Shown here: piece by piece, positions 53,557 through 61,946 of the stretch
Layout of the letters: every line of letters begins with the position of its first letter
How positions within the stretch are numbered: the first letter of the stretch is position 1
DNA from: Clostridia bacterium
Lineage (GTDB): Bacteria; Bacillota; Clostridia; UMGS1810
Assembly (NCBI GenBank): GCA_017621495.1
Contig: JAGATB010000003.1
Coordinates: 1 to 64,000 of the forward strand
Length of the DNA stretch: 64,000 nucleotides
Direction: 5' to 3'
Position numbers and translations under genes: made by a program
The notes under the pieces: generated by a model
What the model was told of the DNA's origin: nothing
Databases searched by the model: none
What the model saw: the letters and a program-made list of their open reading frames with translations, nothing else

Positions 53557-53824
53557 TGGAAATAGTTTATCGGTGATTGATAACATCATTAAAGAGGGCG
53601 AGGAAAAACTATTAACCGCTCGCGCCATAGCCGATGTATTGGCAGAGGCACAATTATGTCTTGATGAAAATGGCAGTACATTTACCGAGAACACAATTTT
53701 TCATACTGTTAATGCAATATGTAGATACCAACGTGAAGCGGAAGAGATTTTTGCTAATGTTCACAGGAAAATAAACGCACTGAAATCTGTGGGAAATGTG
53801 GAAAGGGGTGCTCTTGATGCTTAA
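53549..53824 (+). CDS. Hypothetical small helical protein
   Basis: A 91-residue helical protein (NIIKEGEEKLLTARAIADVL, AEAQLCLDENGSTFTENTIF) overlapping the previous gene; GGAAGGAG lies 9 bases before ATG 53549. Sequence of both proteins suggests they are partners or distant paralogues (each has an ALK/EALHALCEQ-type helix). Function unknown. Confidence 0.55.
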   Translation: MINGNSLSVIDNIIKEGEEKLLTARAIADVLAEAQLCLDENGSTFTENTIFHTVNAICRYQREAEEIFANVHRKINALKSVGNVERGALDA

Positions 53825-53990
53825 TAAAGATAACATCGTACCCAAATATGGTAATAATTACTTTTTTAAAAGGTGTTAATGTCTCGGTGTATATAAGACC
53901 TGCAAGGGCGATATATGGATTATCACAAACAGAGCAACGGAAAATCCGGGAGAGAATGTGACAACAGTATTATTCCCTGATGAATATTGA
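53817..53990 (+). pseudogene. Small gene interrupted by an in-frame TAA
   Basis: ATG 53817 (GAAAGGGGTG upstream) encodes MLNKDNIVPKYGNNYFFKRC, then TAA at 53877-53879, and the same frame continues CLGVYKTCKGDIWIITNRAT, ENPGENVTTVLFPDEY, stop 53988. Both halves look protein-like, so this is a 57-codon gene with a nonsense mutation. The first 8 bases overlap the preceding gene. Confidence 0.6.
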
Positions 53991-54133
53991 TTAAGATAGG
54001 CTGTCTGAAATATGGCAGCCTACATATCCAAAACTTTAAAGTTATGATACCGAAATGCAAACAACGGATTTATGCGTGTTTTAATGGTGTCAAAACTAAG
54101 TGTCAAAAGTAATAGCGGAAAAGAGGTGTTTTT

Positions 54134-54706
54134 ATGGTTTATGGATATTGTAGAGTAAGTACAAAAGGACAGTTAGACGGAAACAGTATTGAGGAACAAA
54201 TACAAACCATTAAAGGCAGATATACAGATGTTGAGATAGTTATAGAATCATATTCAGGAGCAAAAGACAGACCTATATTTAATAACCTGTTGGAAAAACT
54301 TCAATCAGATGATATTTTAGTGGTTACAAAGCTTGACCGCTTCTGTAGAACCACAAAAGAAGGATTGACTTATATTGACAATCTTATGAATAAAGGTGTG
54401 CGTATTCATATTTTGAATATGGGCTTAATTGAAGATACACCTATGGGAAGGCTTATAGTCACAAATCTATTAGCCTTTGCAGAATTTGAAAGAGCAATGA
54501 TAATAGAAAGAACACAAGGCGGTAAAGCCATAGCAAAGAATAATCCTAATTTTAGAGAAGGCAGACCAAACAAGTTTGGAAAAGACCAAATAAATCTTGC
54601 TATGCGTTTATTGGAGAGCCACACATATAAGGAAGTCGAGAGTATGACCGGAATAAGCAAAAGCACATTAATCAGAGCAAAAAGGAAATTGGATAACCTT
54701 AACTGA
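54134..54706 (+). CDS. Serine recombinase of the resolvase/invertase type
   Basis: A 190-residue small serine recombinase. N-terminal catalytic domain with [11 protein letters not shown] (nucleophile S9), [14 protein letters not shown] (catalytic Arg pair about 66-70) and [17 protein letters not shown]-terminal HTH ([20 protein letters not shown]). It recombines DNA at short sites, for cointegrate resolution or inversion, rather than being a large integrase. Preceding gap 53991-54133 holds no gene. Ribosome binding site AAGAGGTG. Confidence 0.92.
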   Translation: MVYGYCRVSTKGQLDGNSIEEQIQTIKGRYTDVEIVIESYSGAKDRPIFNNLLEKLQSDDILVVTKLDRFCRTTKEGLTYIDNLMNKGVRIHILNMGLIEDTPMGRLIVTNLLAFAEFERAMIIERTQGGKAIAKNNPNFREGRPNKFGKDQINLAMRLLESHTYKEVESMTGISKSTLIRAKRKLDNLN

Positions 54707-54723
54707 CAATTTTTCAAGAATTA

Positions 54724-54752
54724 TTGACATTTCACGAATTTTAGTGTATAAT
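54724..54752 (+). promoter_or_regulatory. Promoter of the XRE-Fic cassette, operator in spacer
   Basis: TTGACA 54724-54729, 17-base spacer, TATAAT 54747-54752. The dyad CACGAATTTTAGTG (54733-54746) fills the spacer exactly as at 51407. Confidence 0.8.
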
Positions 54753-54809
54753 AGCATTGGAAAAGTTGTGTTAATATACAATGTTCTCCAATACGTAACG
54801 GAGGTTAAT

Positions 54810-55127
54810 ATGATGATTAATTATAATAAACTATGGGAAAAACTTAAAGAAAAAGGCATTACAACATATACAATAAGACAAAAAGCATTGATACCGCAAA
54901 GCACACTTACAAAATTAAAGATGTGCAGCGGTGCTACAATGGAAGAAATAGAACAAAAATTACAGGAATACAAAGAAACTCACAACGGAAAAGATTTTAT
55001 GTGTGATGTTTCTACTAAGACAATCGAGGATATTTGTCAGCTTCTGCAATGTCAACCACAAGACTTGATTGAATGGAAAGTTGACTTAAATCCCGACTTG
55101 TCATATGAGAACAGATTCAAGGGGTGA
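54810..55127 (+). CDS. XRE-type (YozG-like) transcriptional regulator
   Basis: A 105-residue Cro/C1-type protein: HTH at about residues 5-70 (LWEKLKEKGITTYTIRQKAL, IPQSTLTKLKMCSG, TKTIEDICQLLQCQPQDLIE with a linker insert of about 25 residues). ATG 54810 with CGGAGG upstream. Promoter carries one CAC-N8-GTG operator in its spacer, so this is the best candidate for the repressor of all such sites. It overlaps nothing and is 6 bases before the Fic gene. Confidence 0.82.
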   Translation: MMINYNKLWEKLKEKGITTYTIRQKALIPQSTLTKLKMCSGATMEEIEQKLQEYKETHNGKDFMCDVSTKTIEDICQLLQCQPQDLIEWKVDLNPDLSYENRFKG

Positions 55128-55133
55128 TTTATA

Positions 55134-55766
55134 ATGCATGATACAGCTATAGAGATGGCTAAAAGGCTTTTGGTGGATTCTATATGGAAATCTGCTAACC
55201 TTGAAGGTCTTGGAACTACATTTCCAAAAACAGAGGCTATTCTTGCCAATGCTCCAACGGAAACAAAGTCAGAAGAAGTGTTATTCGTTATTAATATGAA
55301 AAGAGCTTGGCAGTTCTTATTAGATAATTTAGATAGTCCTAACAACATAATGCTACTGAGGGAATATAATAAAGTTGTTGGAGAGTTGTTGTTTCGCAAC
55401 AATGGAGAGATAAGAACATTCCCTGTACAGATTGGCGGTACATCTTGGGAGCCTGAATTACCTAATAGTGCAGCTATCATAGCAGACCTGCAAGAAATAG
55501 ATTCTATTGATGATATAGAATTAAAGGCTTTAAAATTATTCTGCTTTGTGGCAAGAACGCAGATTTTTATTGACGGCAATAAACGTGTAGCCCAATTGAT
55601 AGCCAATAAGATACTTATTGAAAATGATATTGGTATCTTTCAAATACCGATTGAGAAATTAGAGCAGTTTAAAATCCTCTTAATTGGATTTTACGAAACT
55701 GCTGATGATACCGCTATAATTGACTTTATGAAAGAGTCGTGTATTAAAAGGGTGTGGAAAGAATGA
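55134..55766 (+). CDS. Fic/DOC-family protein with altered catalytic His
   Basis: A 210-residue Fic-fold protein. The Fic motif normally reads HPFxDGNxR; here residues 143-151 are QIFIDGNKR, so the general-base His is Gln. The N-terminal SANLEG (residues 20-25) matches the class II inhibitory motif S-x-x-x-E-G. AMP transfer is thus doubtful, or the enzyme has another activity. It is sandwiched between an XRE regulator and a small protein that overlaps its stop codon by ATGA, the layout of a toxin-antitoxin cassette. Toxicity is inferred. Confidence 0.85.
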   Translation: MHDTAIEMAKRLLVDSIWKSANLEGLGTTFPKTEAILANAPTETKSEEVLFVINMKRAWQFLLDNLDSPNNIMLLREYNKVVGELLFRNNGEIRTFPVQIGGTSWEPELPNSAAIIADLQEIDSIDDIELKALKLFCFVARTQIFIDGNKRVAQLIANKILIENDIGIFQIPIEKLEQFKILLIGFYETADDTAIIDFMKESCIKRVWKE

Positions 55767-55981
55767 GTGCGGACACTTTAATAATTAGTCCTAATTTTAC
55801 CATTAAAGACATTCATAAGGTGAGAGAAAACAATTACAATCTCACAAGGGACATGTCTCCGCAAGAAAAAAGAGATTACTATAATACAAAAGGAATGGAA
55901 GTACACCGATTAATTCAAGAACATAAAAACACTAAACTTACTTCGGTTAGTCCGTTCCGGCAAGTGCTTGGAACGCTCTAA
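55763..55981 (+). CDS. Small Fic-partner protein (putative antitoxin)
   Basis: A 72-residue protein starting MSADTLIISPNFTIKDIHKV, with central helix DMSPQEKRDYYNTKGMEVHR and C-terminus SPFRQVLGTL. It overlaps the Fic stop by ATGA. Similar small proteins of this pattern accompany toxin-like genes in clostridial elements. Role as antitoxin is inferred from size and coupling. Confidence 0.6.
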   Translation: MSADTLIISPNFTIKDIHKVRENNYNLTRDMSPQEKRDYYNTKGMEVHRLIQEHKNTKLTSVSPFRQVLGTL

Positions 55982-55996
55982 TAAATATTTGGTTTG

Positions 55997-56050
55997 AGGA
56001 AACCGCTGATGATTCTCGACTTTGGGAGTTTTCGGTGGTTTCCTTTTTTT
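55997..56050 (+). terminator. Terminator of the XRE-Fic cassette
   Basis: GGAAACCGCTGA pairs with TTCGGTGGTTTCC, followed by seven T. After it, 56050-56275 has the operator at 56154 and no gene. Confidence 0.75.
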
Positions 56051-56153
56051 GCTTAAATGACCGTCTATAATAGGCTAAATATAGGCGTTCGTGTTGCACT
56101 TCGGTGAAAATTGTTTATATATCAATAAATGATAGCAATATGGGTACACTTTT

Positions 56154-56167
56154 CACGAAATATAGTG
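56154..56167. promoter_or_regulatory. Isolated CAC-N8-GTG operator
   Basis: CACGAAATATAGTG, same dyad as the 51.3 kb array. No consensus promoter overlaps it; TTAATAT follows. It precedes a weak 28-codon frame (56276) with AAAGAGGTGG upstream. Confidence 0.55.
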
Positions 56168-56350
56168 TTAATATCGGTAAAACCTTGAAAATGGCGTAGT
56201 TATGGGGTTTATTGAGGATTTGATAAGTAAAAATGTTTTATGTTCGATAAGATTTTAAAAAGAGGTGGTGTGTGGATGAATAAATTATATAAAATATACA
56301 AATCAGCACTATTTTTATATACAAAATCAACAAAAATAAAAATAGTTACT

Positions 56351-56387
56351 CGAAACTATTGACTTGAAACTGTTTTTGTGATAGAAT
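56351..56387 (+). promoter_or_regulatory. Promoter of the 56416 regulator with direct repeats
   Basis: TTGACT 56359-56364, 17-base spacer, TAGAAT 56382-56387. CGAAACT (56351) and TTGAAACT (56364) repeat around the -35 box, a possible autoregulatory operator. Confidence 0.65.
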
Positions 56388-56415
56388 ACTTATTGTAGAA
56401 AGGAGGCAGCACAAA

Positions 56416-57390
56416 ATGATTGGATTAGAATACATATTAGACTTGTATAAAATATCTCAAAGTGAATTGGCATCACATTTGGGAATTAAAAAGCAAAACA
56501 TACACAAATGGATAAAAGGAATTCAAGATGTTTCAAAAAAACACATACCTGCAATGTCAGAATTTTTTGGAATACCTCAAGAGTATTTTCAGAAAGAATT
56601 AACTGCTGATGATAAAATTGCTATTCAATCTATAAAAGAAACTGGAAAATCACCAGAGTTTACTAATGTTAAAGATGAAAAACTAAATACATTGAAAGTG
56701 GTAATCAATAATTATACAAGAGGATTGGTAATAATCACACAAGAGGAAACACCTGCAACACCTACAACTACTGTTACCTCTTTTGCCTTTACCGCATTTG
56801 AAATTGATGATAAAACCATAACCTTCAAAAAAGATTTTTCATTTGACAATGTTCGCATTTCGTGCAATCAAATAAAAGAAATTTCTTACCCGGATGATTT
56901 ACTTGAAAAAGATTGCAAAATCGAATTAACATTAGCAGATAATTCAATAATCAAGATTATTCTATTTGATAAAAAACCTGAATTGCTTATTGATACCGAA
57001 AATTATTCCAAACAATATTGTGAAGGACTTGAGTTCGTAAGTTTGCTTAAAGACTGTAAAAAAGTCACAATCGAATATTCTCAAGCAGACATAGTAAGGT
57101 ATATTTCGGCAACCGAAAGATGGAATGTTTTATGTTTTGATGAAAATGAGGAAGAATGTGAGTGCTACGAGGCTGAAAATATTTGCATAACTTTCTTTGG
57201 CAACAATGACAGCAACAACCCTCAATTTTCCTTAGACTACAATGTGAATGATGAAAACATAACATTTGAAGTTTTGGAGCATAACGAGAAATTTAGAAGT
57301 ATATTTAAATTGGGAATATCAGAATCCCCCTATGCTGAACTTAAAATACAGCTTCTTTACGAATTACCACCACCGCTATATCAAAAATAG
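56416..57390 (+). CDS. XRE-type HTH protein with long C-terminal domain
   Basis: A 324-residue protein. Residues 5-60 are a Cro/C1 HTH (ILDLYKISQSELASHLGIKK, QNIHKWIKGIQDVS). The rest is beta-rich and unassigned, with several acidic strands (FEIDDKTITFKKDFSFDNVR). Such regulators with large effector domains control mobile-element or immunity genes. ATG 56416 with AAAGGAGG upstream. Convergent with the predicted sRNA whose 3' end lies 6 bases past its stop. Confidence 0.75.
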   Translation: MIGLEYILDLYKISQSELASHLGIKKQNIHKWIKGIQDVSKKHIPAMSEFFGIPQEYFQKELTADDKIAIQSIKETGKSPEFTNVKDEKLNTLKVVINNYTRGLVIITQEETPATPTTTVTSFAFTAFEIDDKTITFKKDFSFDNVRISCNQIKEISYPDDLLEKDCKIELTLADNSIIKIILFDKKPELLIDTENYSKQYCEGLEFVSLLKDCKKVTIEYSQADIVRYISATERWNVLCFDENEEECECYEAENICITFFGNNDSNNPQFSLDYNVNDENITFEVLEHNEKFRSIFKLGISESPYAELKIQLLYELPPPLYQK

Positions 57391-57396
57391 ATAAAT

Positions 57397-57537
57397 AAAA
57401 AAAGAACCCTGTTGGCGCAGAGTCCTTTCCCACTAATCAGCCTTGGCGTGTTGATTAGTACCGTACATCTATTGGCGTAGATGCACAAACTTACAAGCGA
57501 TAAACACAGAGCAAAACCATGTATAATCACTGTTCGC
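57397..57537 (-). ncRNA. Predicted small RNA with three hairpins displaying CGCCAA loops
   Basis: Minus-strand transcript of about 140 bases from a consensus-like promoter. Hairpin 1 (57483-57466): CATCTA-CGCCAA-TAGATG. Hairpin 2 (57459-57432): ACTAATCA, 12-base loop containing CGCCAA, TGATTAGT. Hairpin 3 (57423-57406): ACTCTG-CGCCAA-CAGGGT, followed by TTC and seven T, a terminator. Stems differ while the loop hexamer is constant. GGGAAAGG joins hairpins 2 and 3. No known family recognised. Confidence 0.6.
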
Positions 57538-57543
57538 ACTATG

Positions 57544-57572
57544 ATTATACCATATTTGTATTGAAAAATCAA
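57544..57572 (-). promoter_or_regulatory. Promoter of the CGCCAA-loop RNA
   Basis: Minus strand TTGATT 57572-57567, 17-base spacer ending ATGG, TATAAT 57549-57544. Confidence 0.65.
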
Positions 57573-57787
57573 TATTTTTGCTCATTTTTGTGGCTATTGC
57601 TTTTAAAGATGGAGATTAATCCGTCTATTTTAGCAATAGTCATTTTTTTCACCCTAAAATCACTACAAAAGTTGTTTTACTTAAAGAGAGTGGAAAATTC
57701 AATAAATATTATTGAAGCACTTCATCAGAAGATGTTTAAATAAAAAATTGACAGCCGGAAAGACGGCAGAAAGTATGAGGTATAATC

Positions 57788-58165
57788 ATGAACGAAGTAA
57801 TGACAAAAGAGGTAATCGAATTATTTAAGGGCAAGTATTGTGATGTGTCTATCTGTAATCCAATTATGGAAGAACACGATATTCGCTTCTGTGCGGTAGG
57901 CTACGATGAAGAAGAATCACTTTTCATCATTGATAAAAATGGCGTACACTTTGAACTGAACGGAAACGAGATTGACAACGTTGAGGTTGACGATGAAAAA
58001 GAAATTGCTATCACTCTCATTTTTACAGATGGTATGGTAATAGTAATCAGACCTTTGGAAAAATTTGAAGCAAGACAGCGTTACGCATACGAACTTATGA
58101 TGTTGGAACTCACAAGAGACCGCTATAAGGAAGAAATGTTTGAAGATTGCAACGAAGACGAATAA
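57788..58165 (+). CDS. Acidic hypothetical protein
   Basis: A 125-residue acidic protein with strands and a final helix (EARQRYAYELMMLELTRDRY, then EDCNEDE). No recognised family. ATG 57788; upstream TATGAGGT is a modest ribosome binding site. Followed by a terminator hairpin. Confidence 0.6.
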   Translation: MNEVMTKEVIELFKGKYCDVSICNPIMEEHDIRFCAVGYDEEESLFIIDKNGVHFELNGNEIDNVEVDDEKEIAITLIFTDGMVIVIRPLEKFEARQRYAYELMMLELTRDRYKEEMFEDCNEDE

Positions 58166-58174
58166 TTTTTAAAT

Positions 58175-58205
58175 TGTGGCAGGTGGATTTTCTGCTTGCC
58201 ACATC
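58175..58205 (+). terminator. Terminator-like hairpin after the 57788 gene
   Basis: TGTGGCAGG and GCTTGCCACA (with a one-base bulge) around a 10-base loop, followed by TCATTTTAT. The remaining gap to 58404 holds no gene. Confidence 0.6.
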
Positions 58206-58404
58206 ATTTTATCAATTTTTTCAACTTTTTCTTCAAACAAACGGAGAATATATATAGTAGAAGGGGTTTTACTACTTTTATAGTGTTACAAAAGTTGCAC
58301 GATAGGAATTTAAGAAATGGCTTAACAACGGGGTTTGTGGGCTATTAAATTCGTCCCATATATGGAGGGGGTAAACTCACAATTAACGAAAGGAGGAAAC
58401 ATTT

Positions 58405-58593
58405 ATGCTTGAACAGATGTATGGTTTGAATAAACTCAAGGACGTTCTTAAGAACAATGGCATAAAGCAAATCTTTGTTGCTGAAAAAATTGGAGCTTCA
58501 AAACAAGAAATTTCAAAGTTTGTTGGCGGCAAAGCAGCTTTATCCACAAGAAAATACGAATCACTCTTAGAGTGGTTAAAAAATTACAATTAA
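58405..58593 (+). CDS. Small HTH regulator
   Basis: A 62-residue Cro/C1-like HTH protein (LKDVLKNNGIKQIFVAEKIG, ASKQEISKFVGGKAALS). ATG 58405 follows GGAGGAAACATTT, a leader almost identical to that of the next gene (GGAGGAAACATTTA). Probable regulator or replication accessory of the element. Confidence 0.75.
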   Translation: MLEQMYGLNKLKDVLKNNGIKQIFVAEKIGASKQEISKFVGGKAALSTRKYESLLEWLKNYN

Positions 58594-58608
58594 TGGAGGA
58601 AACATTTA

Positions 58609-59682
58609 ATGAGCTACGAAAAATTTAAAAAAATCAAATCAGAAATTCCGTATATGCAAAAAGATGGAGAAAAATATACCCTTATATTTTATGATGAAAA
58701 TACTAACACTTGTAAATTTAAACACAAGCCTTTAAAACAGAAGGTCAATAAAAAAATAGCAATGCTTCCAACATATGAAGATGTGTGTAAAAAGTATAAT
58801 GTGGAAATTGAAGAACACCCCCTTACCCCCGCACAATACTTTATGTGGAAGATACATGAAGAAAACAACCCCCACATACTTTTTACCGTGTCGAACCCAA
58901 TATTTGTTTCATATATGAGACAACATAAGGAAGAATATCCTGATGTTATCAACAAGTTAATCGAGATAATCAAAACACACCCGGACGAAGCGGTACGAAA
59001 GGCAGCATCCAAAACTCACAATAGTATTACGAGTAAAACTATTGATAGTATTCCGTGTGATATAAGGGAAAGAGTCGAAGGCGACTTGAAGAATAGCAAT
59101 GAGTACATACAACTTTTACAAGACGGGATTATATATGACGATTCAATCCCCAAAGAAACATTATCCGAAAAAAGCGGATTGTCGATTGGAGAAATTGAGA
59201 TGTTAAACAAACTTATTTTAGCATTGTTGGCAAGACGTTCAGGGTGTACCGTCCGTGCTATCGCCGGAGGATATGTAGTAATAAAAGCAAGAAAATCAGA
59301 ATTGCCATATGTGACCGACATAACAAAAAAATGGAAAAAAGAAGAGTATATTCCTTGTGTGGTAGCGTATTATGCGGACTTAGATAAACTTTATAAACAT
59401 TTTGGATTTAAAGATTGTGATTGTTCCGTGCCACCTCGAACTATAGGACATCTATCCAAAAAAGAAAAACGTTATTTAATAGACGCACATAAACTTGCAA
59501 AAAAGGAAAATGTGTATGTAAAAAATATGTATGGTGCTTTTGTGCGATTTAAACTATTTAAAGGAGATGAACAGATATTTGGAGGCGAAAACGGAGCATA
59601 TATAAAGGAAGTGTTCAAATATCTTAAGTTCAAATATCCTAATAGCCATAAAACGAAAAAAGCATGCAAGGAGACAAAGTAA
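58609..59682 (+). CDS. Hypothetical protein, unknown function
   Basis: A 357-residue basic, soluble protein. A central LSEKSGLSIGEIEMLNKLIL segment (about 185-205) looks HTH-like, and the C-terminus is Lys-rich (KKACKETK). No recognised catalytic motif. Starts 15 bases after the HTH gene; position before the helicase suggests a DNA-processing or replication role, unproven. Confidence 0.6.
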   Translation: MSYEKFKKIKSEIPYMQKDGEKYTLIFYDENTNTCKFKHKPLKQKVNKKIAMLPTYEDVCKKYNVEIEEHPLTPAQYFMWKIHEENNPHILFTVSNPIFVSYMRQHKEEYPDVINKLIEIIKTHPDEAVRKAASKTHNSITSKTIDSIPCDIRERVEGDLKNSNEYIQLLQDGIIYDDSIPKETLSEKSGLSIGEIEMLNKLILALLARRSGCTVRAIAGGYVVIKARKSELPYVTDITKKWKKEEYIPCVVAYYADLDKLYKHFGFKDCDCSVPPRTIGHLSKKEKRYLIDAHKLAKKENVYVKNMYGAFVRFKLFKGDEQIFGGENGAYIKEVFKYLKFKYPNSHKTKKACKETK

Positions 59683-59684
59683 AA

Positions 59685-60155
59685 ATGGCATATGGAAGAG
59701 TTTATATCGACAACCTACGTAATAAAGTTACATCTATATTCAAAGCTCTTACATCAGAAAACTTACTAAACGAAGACAATTTCATAAAAGAATTCAAGAG
59801 GATATACCCTAAAGATTATAATCTTCTTCAGTATGAATGGGAGTTCAAGATTCATGAATTCAAGAAAAATCGTAAAGGGAATCCCAAACCCCATCCCATA
59901 AGACCAGAAAAAATTTTAAGTAATATTTATAGGAACTATTACTTTAAGTTAATAAAAAATCCAGCAATACAAACACGGAAAGAAAAGTCTGTCAATGCTA
60001 TTCGTAGAATTGTTGGTATGCATGGATATAGAATCAAAAAAAATCCGTTGGGAAAATATGATGTTATAAAGAAGTCGACTAAAGAGGTCATATATCCAAA
60101 CATTACATACGGCAAACTAAAAGAATTGTTTTCGCAAAAAGCTTTCAAAAATTAA
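59685..60155 (+). CDS. Hypothetical basic protein
   Basis: A 156-residue very basic protein (KEFKRIYPKDYNLLQYEWEF, HEFKKNRKGNPKPHPIRPEK) with a C-terminal GYRIKKNPLGKYDVIKKSTK strand region. Probably nucleic-acid binding. ATG 59685 uses GGAG 11 bases upstream; start spacing is a little long. No family recognised. Confidence 0.55.
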   Translation: MAYGRVYIDNLRNKVTSIFKALTSENLLNEDNFIKEFKRIYPKDYNLLQYEWEFKIHEFKKNRKGNPKPHPIRPEKILSNIYRNYYFKLIKNPAIQTRKEKSVNAIRRIVGMHGYRIKKNPLGKYDVIKKSTKEVIYPNITYGKLKELFSQKAFKN

Positions 60156-60218
60156 GAGAACATATATAGTGGGTGGTATTTACCCATCACCCACTACAAC
60201 AAACACAAGGAGGCAAAT

Positions 60219-60413
60219 ATTATAAAGACACAAAACGTAGCAACAGAAAAATACATAGTGCGGTCATTATCAATGGCGAACTGGCTATGTAACAACGGAC
60301 ACAAGATATTAAAAGTCGAAGATTCAGAAAAAAACTCCAAATTCAAAGTGTTTCTCTTTGAAGATACCCCGGATTTGCACAATACGATGGCAAAATTCCG
60401 TAAGGAGGTGTAG
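60219..60413 (+). CDS. DUF5659-like small protein with ATT/ATA start
   Basis: A 64-codon frame without ATG, GTG or TTG at its front. GGAGG (60209-60213) is followed 5 bases later by ATT and 8 bases later by ATA (60222). Translation (I)IKTQNVATEKYIVRSLSMAN, WLCNNGHKILKVEDSEKNSK, FKVFLFEDTPDLHNTMAKFR resembles DUF5659 proteins of clostridial elements, whose usual start lies at this point. The next in-frame ATG falls inside the conserved core. Its 3' end contains the AAGGAGG of the helicase gene. Confidence 0.65.
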   Translation: MIKTQNVATEKYIVRSLSMANWLCNNGHKILKVEDSEKNSKFKVFLFEDTPDLHNTMAKFRKEV

Positions 60414-60418
60414 TTGTA

Positions 60419-61936
60419 TTGGCAAACGGCAAGCAAAGAGTAACAGACATTATAACTACTAACGATATAAGAAGTTGGACACCAAGAGATACTATTATAA
60501 TATCAGCCGGAACGGGTACGGGAAAATCATACTTTGTAAAAAACAGTTTATATCAGTATGCAAAGGAAAACAACAAAAAAATCTTATTCTTAATTCATCG
60601 TTCTAACTGCGTATCGCAGTTTCAAAGTGAAATCGAGAGAGACGGCAAAACAGATGTAATTGATATACTCACATATCAAAAAATTGAACATAACATACTG
60701 CATTACAACCAACACAAGAATTATAAAGAATATGCTTATATTGTGTGTGACGAATTTCACTATTTTATATCAGATGCAAACTTTAATAATACAACTGATA
60801 TTAGTTTTAAGGAAATCATGAGTCAAAATTGCACTAAAATATTGATGTCCGCTACAGGTGAAGATGTTGAAAGGTATTTATCATCAACTACAAGACGTAG
60901 GATTCGCAGATATAAATTATCTCCTAATTACGAACACGTGAGTGCTCTTACATTCTTCTCACAAGATGAAGACATAGACTATTTAGCAGAGACAATTATA
61001 TCAAAGCACGAAAAAGCCATCATATTCATACAAAGTGCAGAAAAAGCCTATAAGCTTTTTAAGAAATTTTCAGAGCATAGTCTATTTAACTGTTCTAAAA
61101 ACAATAGCAAGCACTACAAATATGTTGATGAAGAAAAGATTAAAACTATGCTTGAAAAAGAATGCTTCGAGGAAAATCTACTCATAACCACAAGTTGTCT
61201 TGATGCCGGTACAAACATCGTTGATGAGAAGGTTAAATATATCATAGCTGACATAACAGATATAGGCTCACTCATTCAATGTTTAGGCAGAAAAAGAAGT
61301 CAATCAAAAGATGATACTGTTTCCTTTTATATTAAGACCATAAACAATCAAAGGTTAAGCGGTCTAAAGCAATCAATAAACAAAGATATTGAAATGGCTG
61401 AGTTCTTGAGAAAGCACAGTACACAAGAATTGATTAACAAGTACCCTCGACAGATTGACAGTAGCCGAATCATATATGATGATACAAAACTCAATAATCA
61501 AAAGAATATGAGTACGAAGAAAATCAATGACATGATGCTCACAAAAAAGAAATCCAATATAAAATTGTACAATGCTCTTATGAGCGTTGAGTATGGGTAT
61601 TGCAAACATTTAGCCGAATATTTAGGGTTTAAGGATAAAGACGGTCATTATACATACAAAACTCTTTCAAAAGACCATTCTTTGAGTTCATTTTTGCAGA
61701 AATATGTTGATGATAAAATTGTAATGCTACAGTTAAAAGACCGCAAGCCACTAATTGATAAGTTAAATGTTAGAAGCGAAAACAGAAAACAGTTAAAAAG
61801 TATTGATTCTCTTAATGCGGCTTTGTCAGAAATGGAACTACCCTATAAAGTTGTTCAGTTTATGACAAATAGACTAATCGAGGGTAAAAATAAAAAATTC
61901 AAGCAGGCATGGAAGATAGAAAGAACAAATACATAG
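60419..61936 (+). CDS. DExH-box helicase
   Basis: A 505-residue superfamily 2 helicase: Walker A SAGTGTGKS (residues 29-37), DExH box DEFH (111-114), motif III MSAT (143-146), motif VI QCLGRKRSQ near 295. The C-terminal 180 residues are unassigned and basic. Start TTG 60419 has AAGGAGG about 10 bases upstream. Probably unwinds DNA during replication or transfer of the element. Overlapping regulatory signals with the preceding small gene suggest coupled expression. Confidence 0.8.
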   Translation: MANGKQRVTDIITTNDIRSWTPRDTIIISAGTGTGKSYFVKNSLYQYAKENNKKILFLIHRSNCVSQFQSEIERDGKTDVIDILTYQKIEHNILHYNQHKNYKEYAYIVCDEFHYFISDANFNNTTDISFKEIMSQNCTKILMSATGEDVERYLSSTTRRRIRRYKLSPNYEHVSALTFFSQDEDIDYLAETIISKHEKAIIFIQSAEKAYKLFKKFSEHSLFNCSKNNSKHYKYVDEEKIKTMLEKECFEENLLITTSCLDAGTNIVDEKVKYIIADITDIGSLIQCLGRKRSQSKDDTVSFYIKTINNQRLSGLKQSINKDIEMAEFLRKHSTQELINKYPRQIDSSRIIYDDTKLNNQKNMSTKKINDMMLTKKKSNIKLYNALMSVEYGYCKHLAEYLGFKDKDGHYTYKTLSKDHSLSSFLQKYVDDKIVMLQLKDRKPLIDKLNVRSENRKQLKSIDSLNAALSEMELPYKVVQFMTNRLIEGKNKKFKQAWKIERTNT

Positions 61937-61946
61937 TGATGTCATG

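Noticed and set aside
54134-54706. Serine recombinase as the integrase of the element
   Set aside because: At 190 residues it is resolvase/invertase-sized and lacks the long C-terminal domain of large serine integrases, so the true integrase may lie outside the window.
56276-56362. 28-codon ORF with AAAGAGGTGG upstream
   Set aside because: Low-complexity, overlaps the promoter of the next gene; may be a leader but cannot be told from chance.
57609-57743. 44-codon hydrophobic ORF (MEINPSILAIVIFFTLKSLQ...), possible small toxin beside the sRNA
   Set aside because: No ribosome binding site upstream of the ATG and no overlap with the RNA, so a type I toxin-antitoxin reading is not supported.
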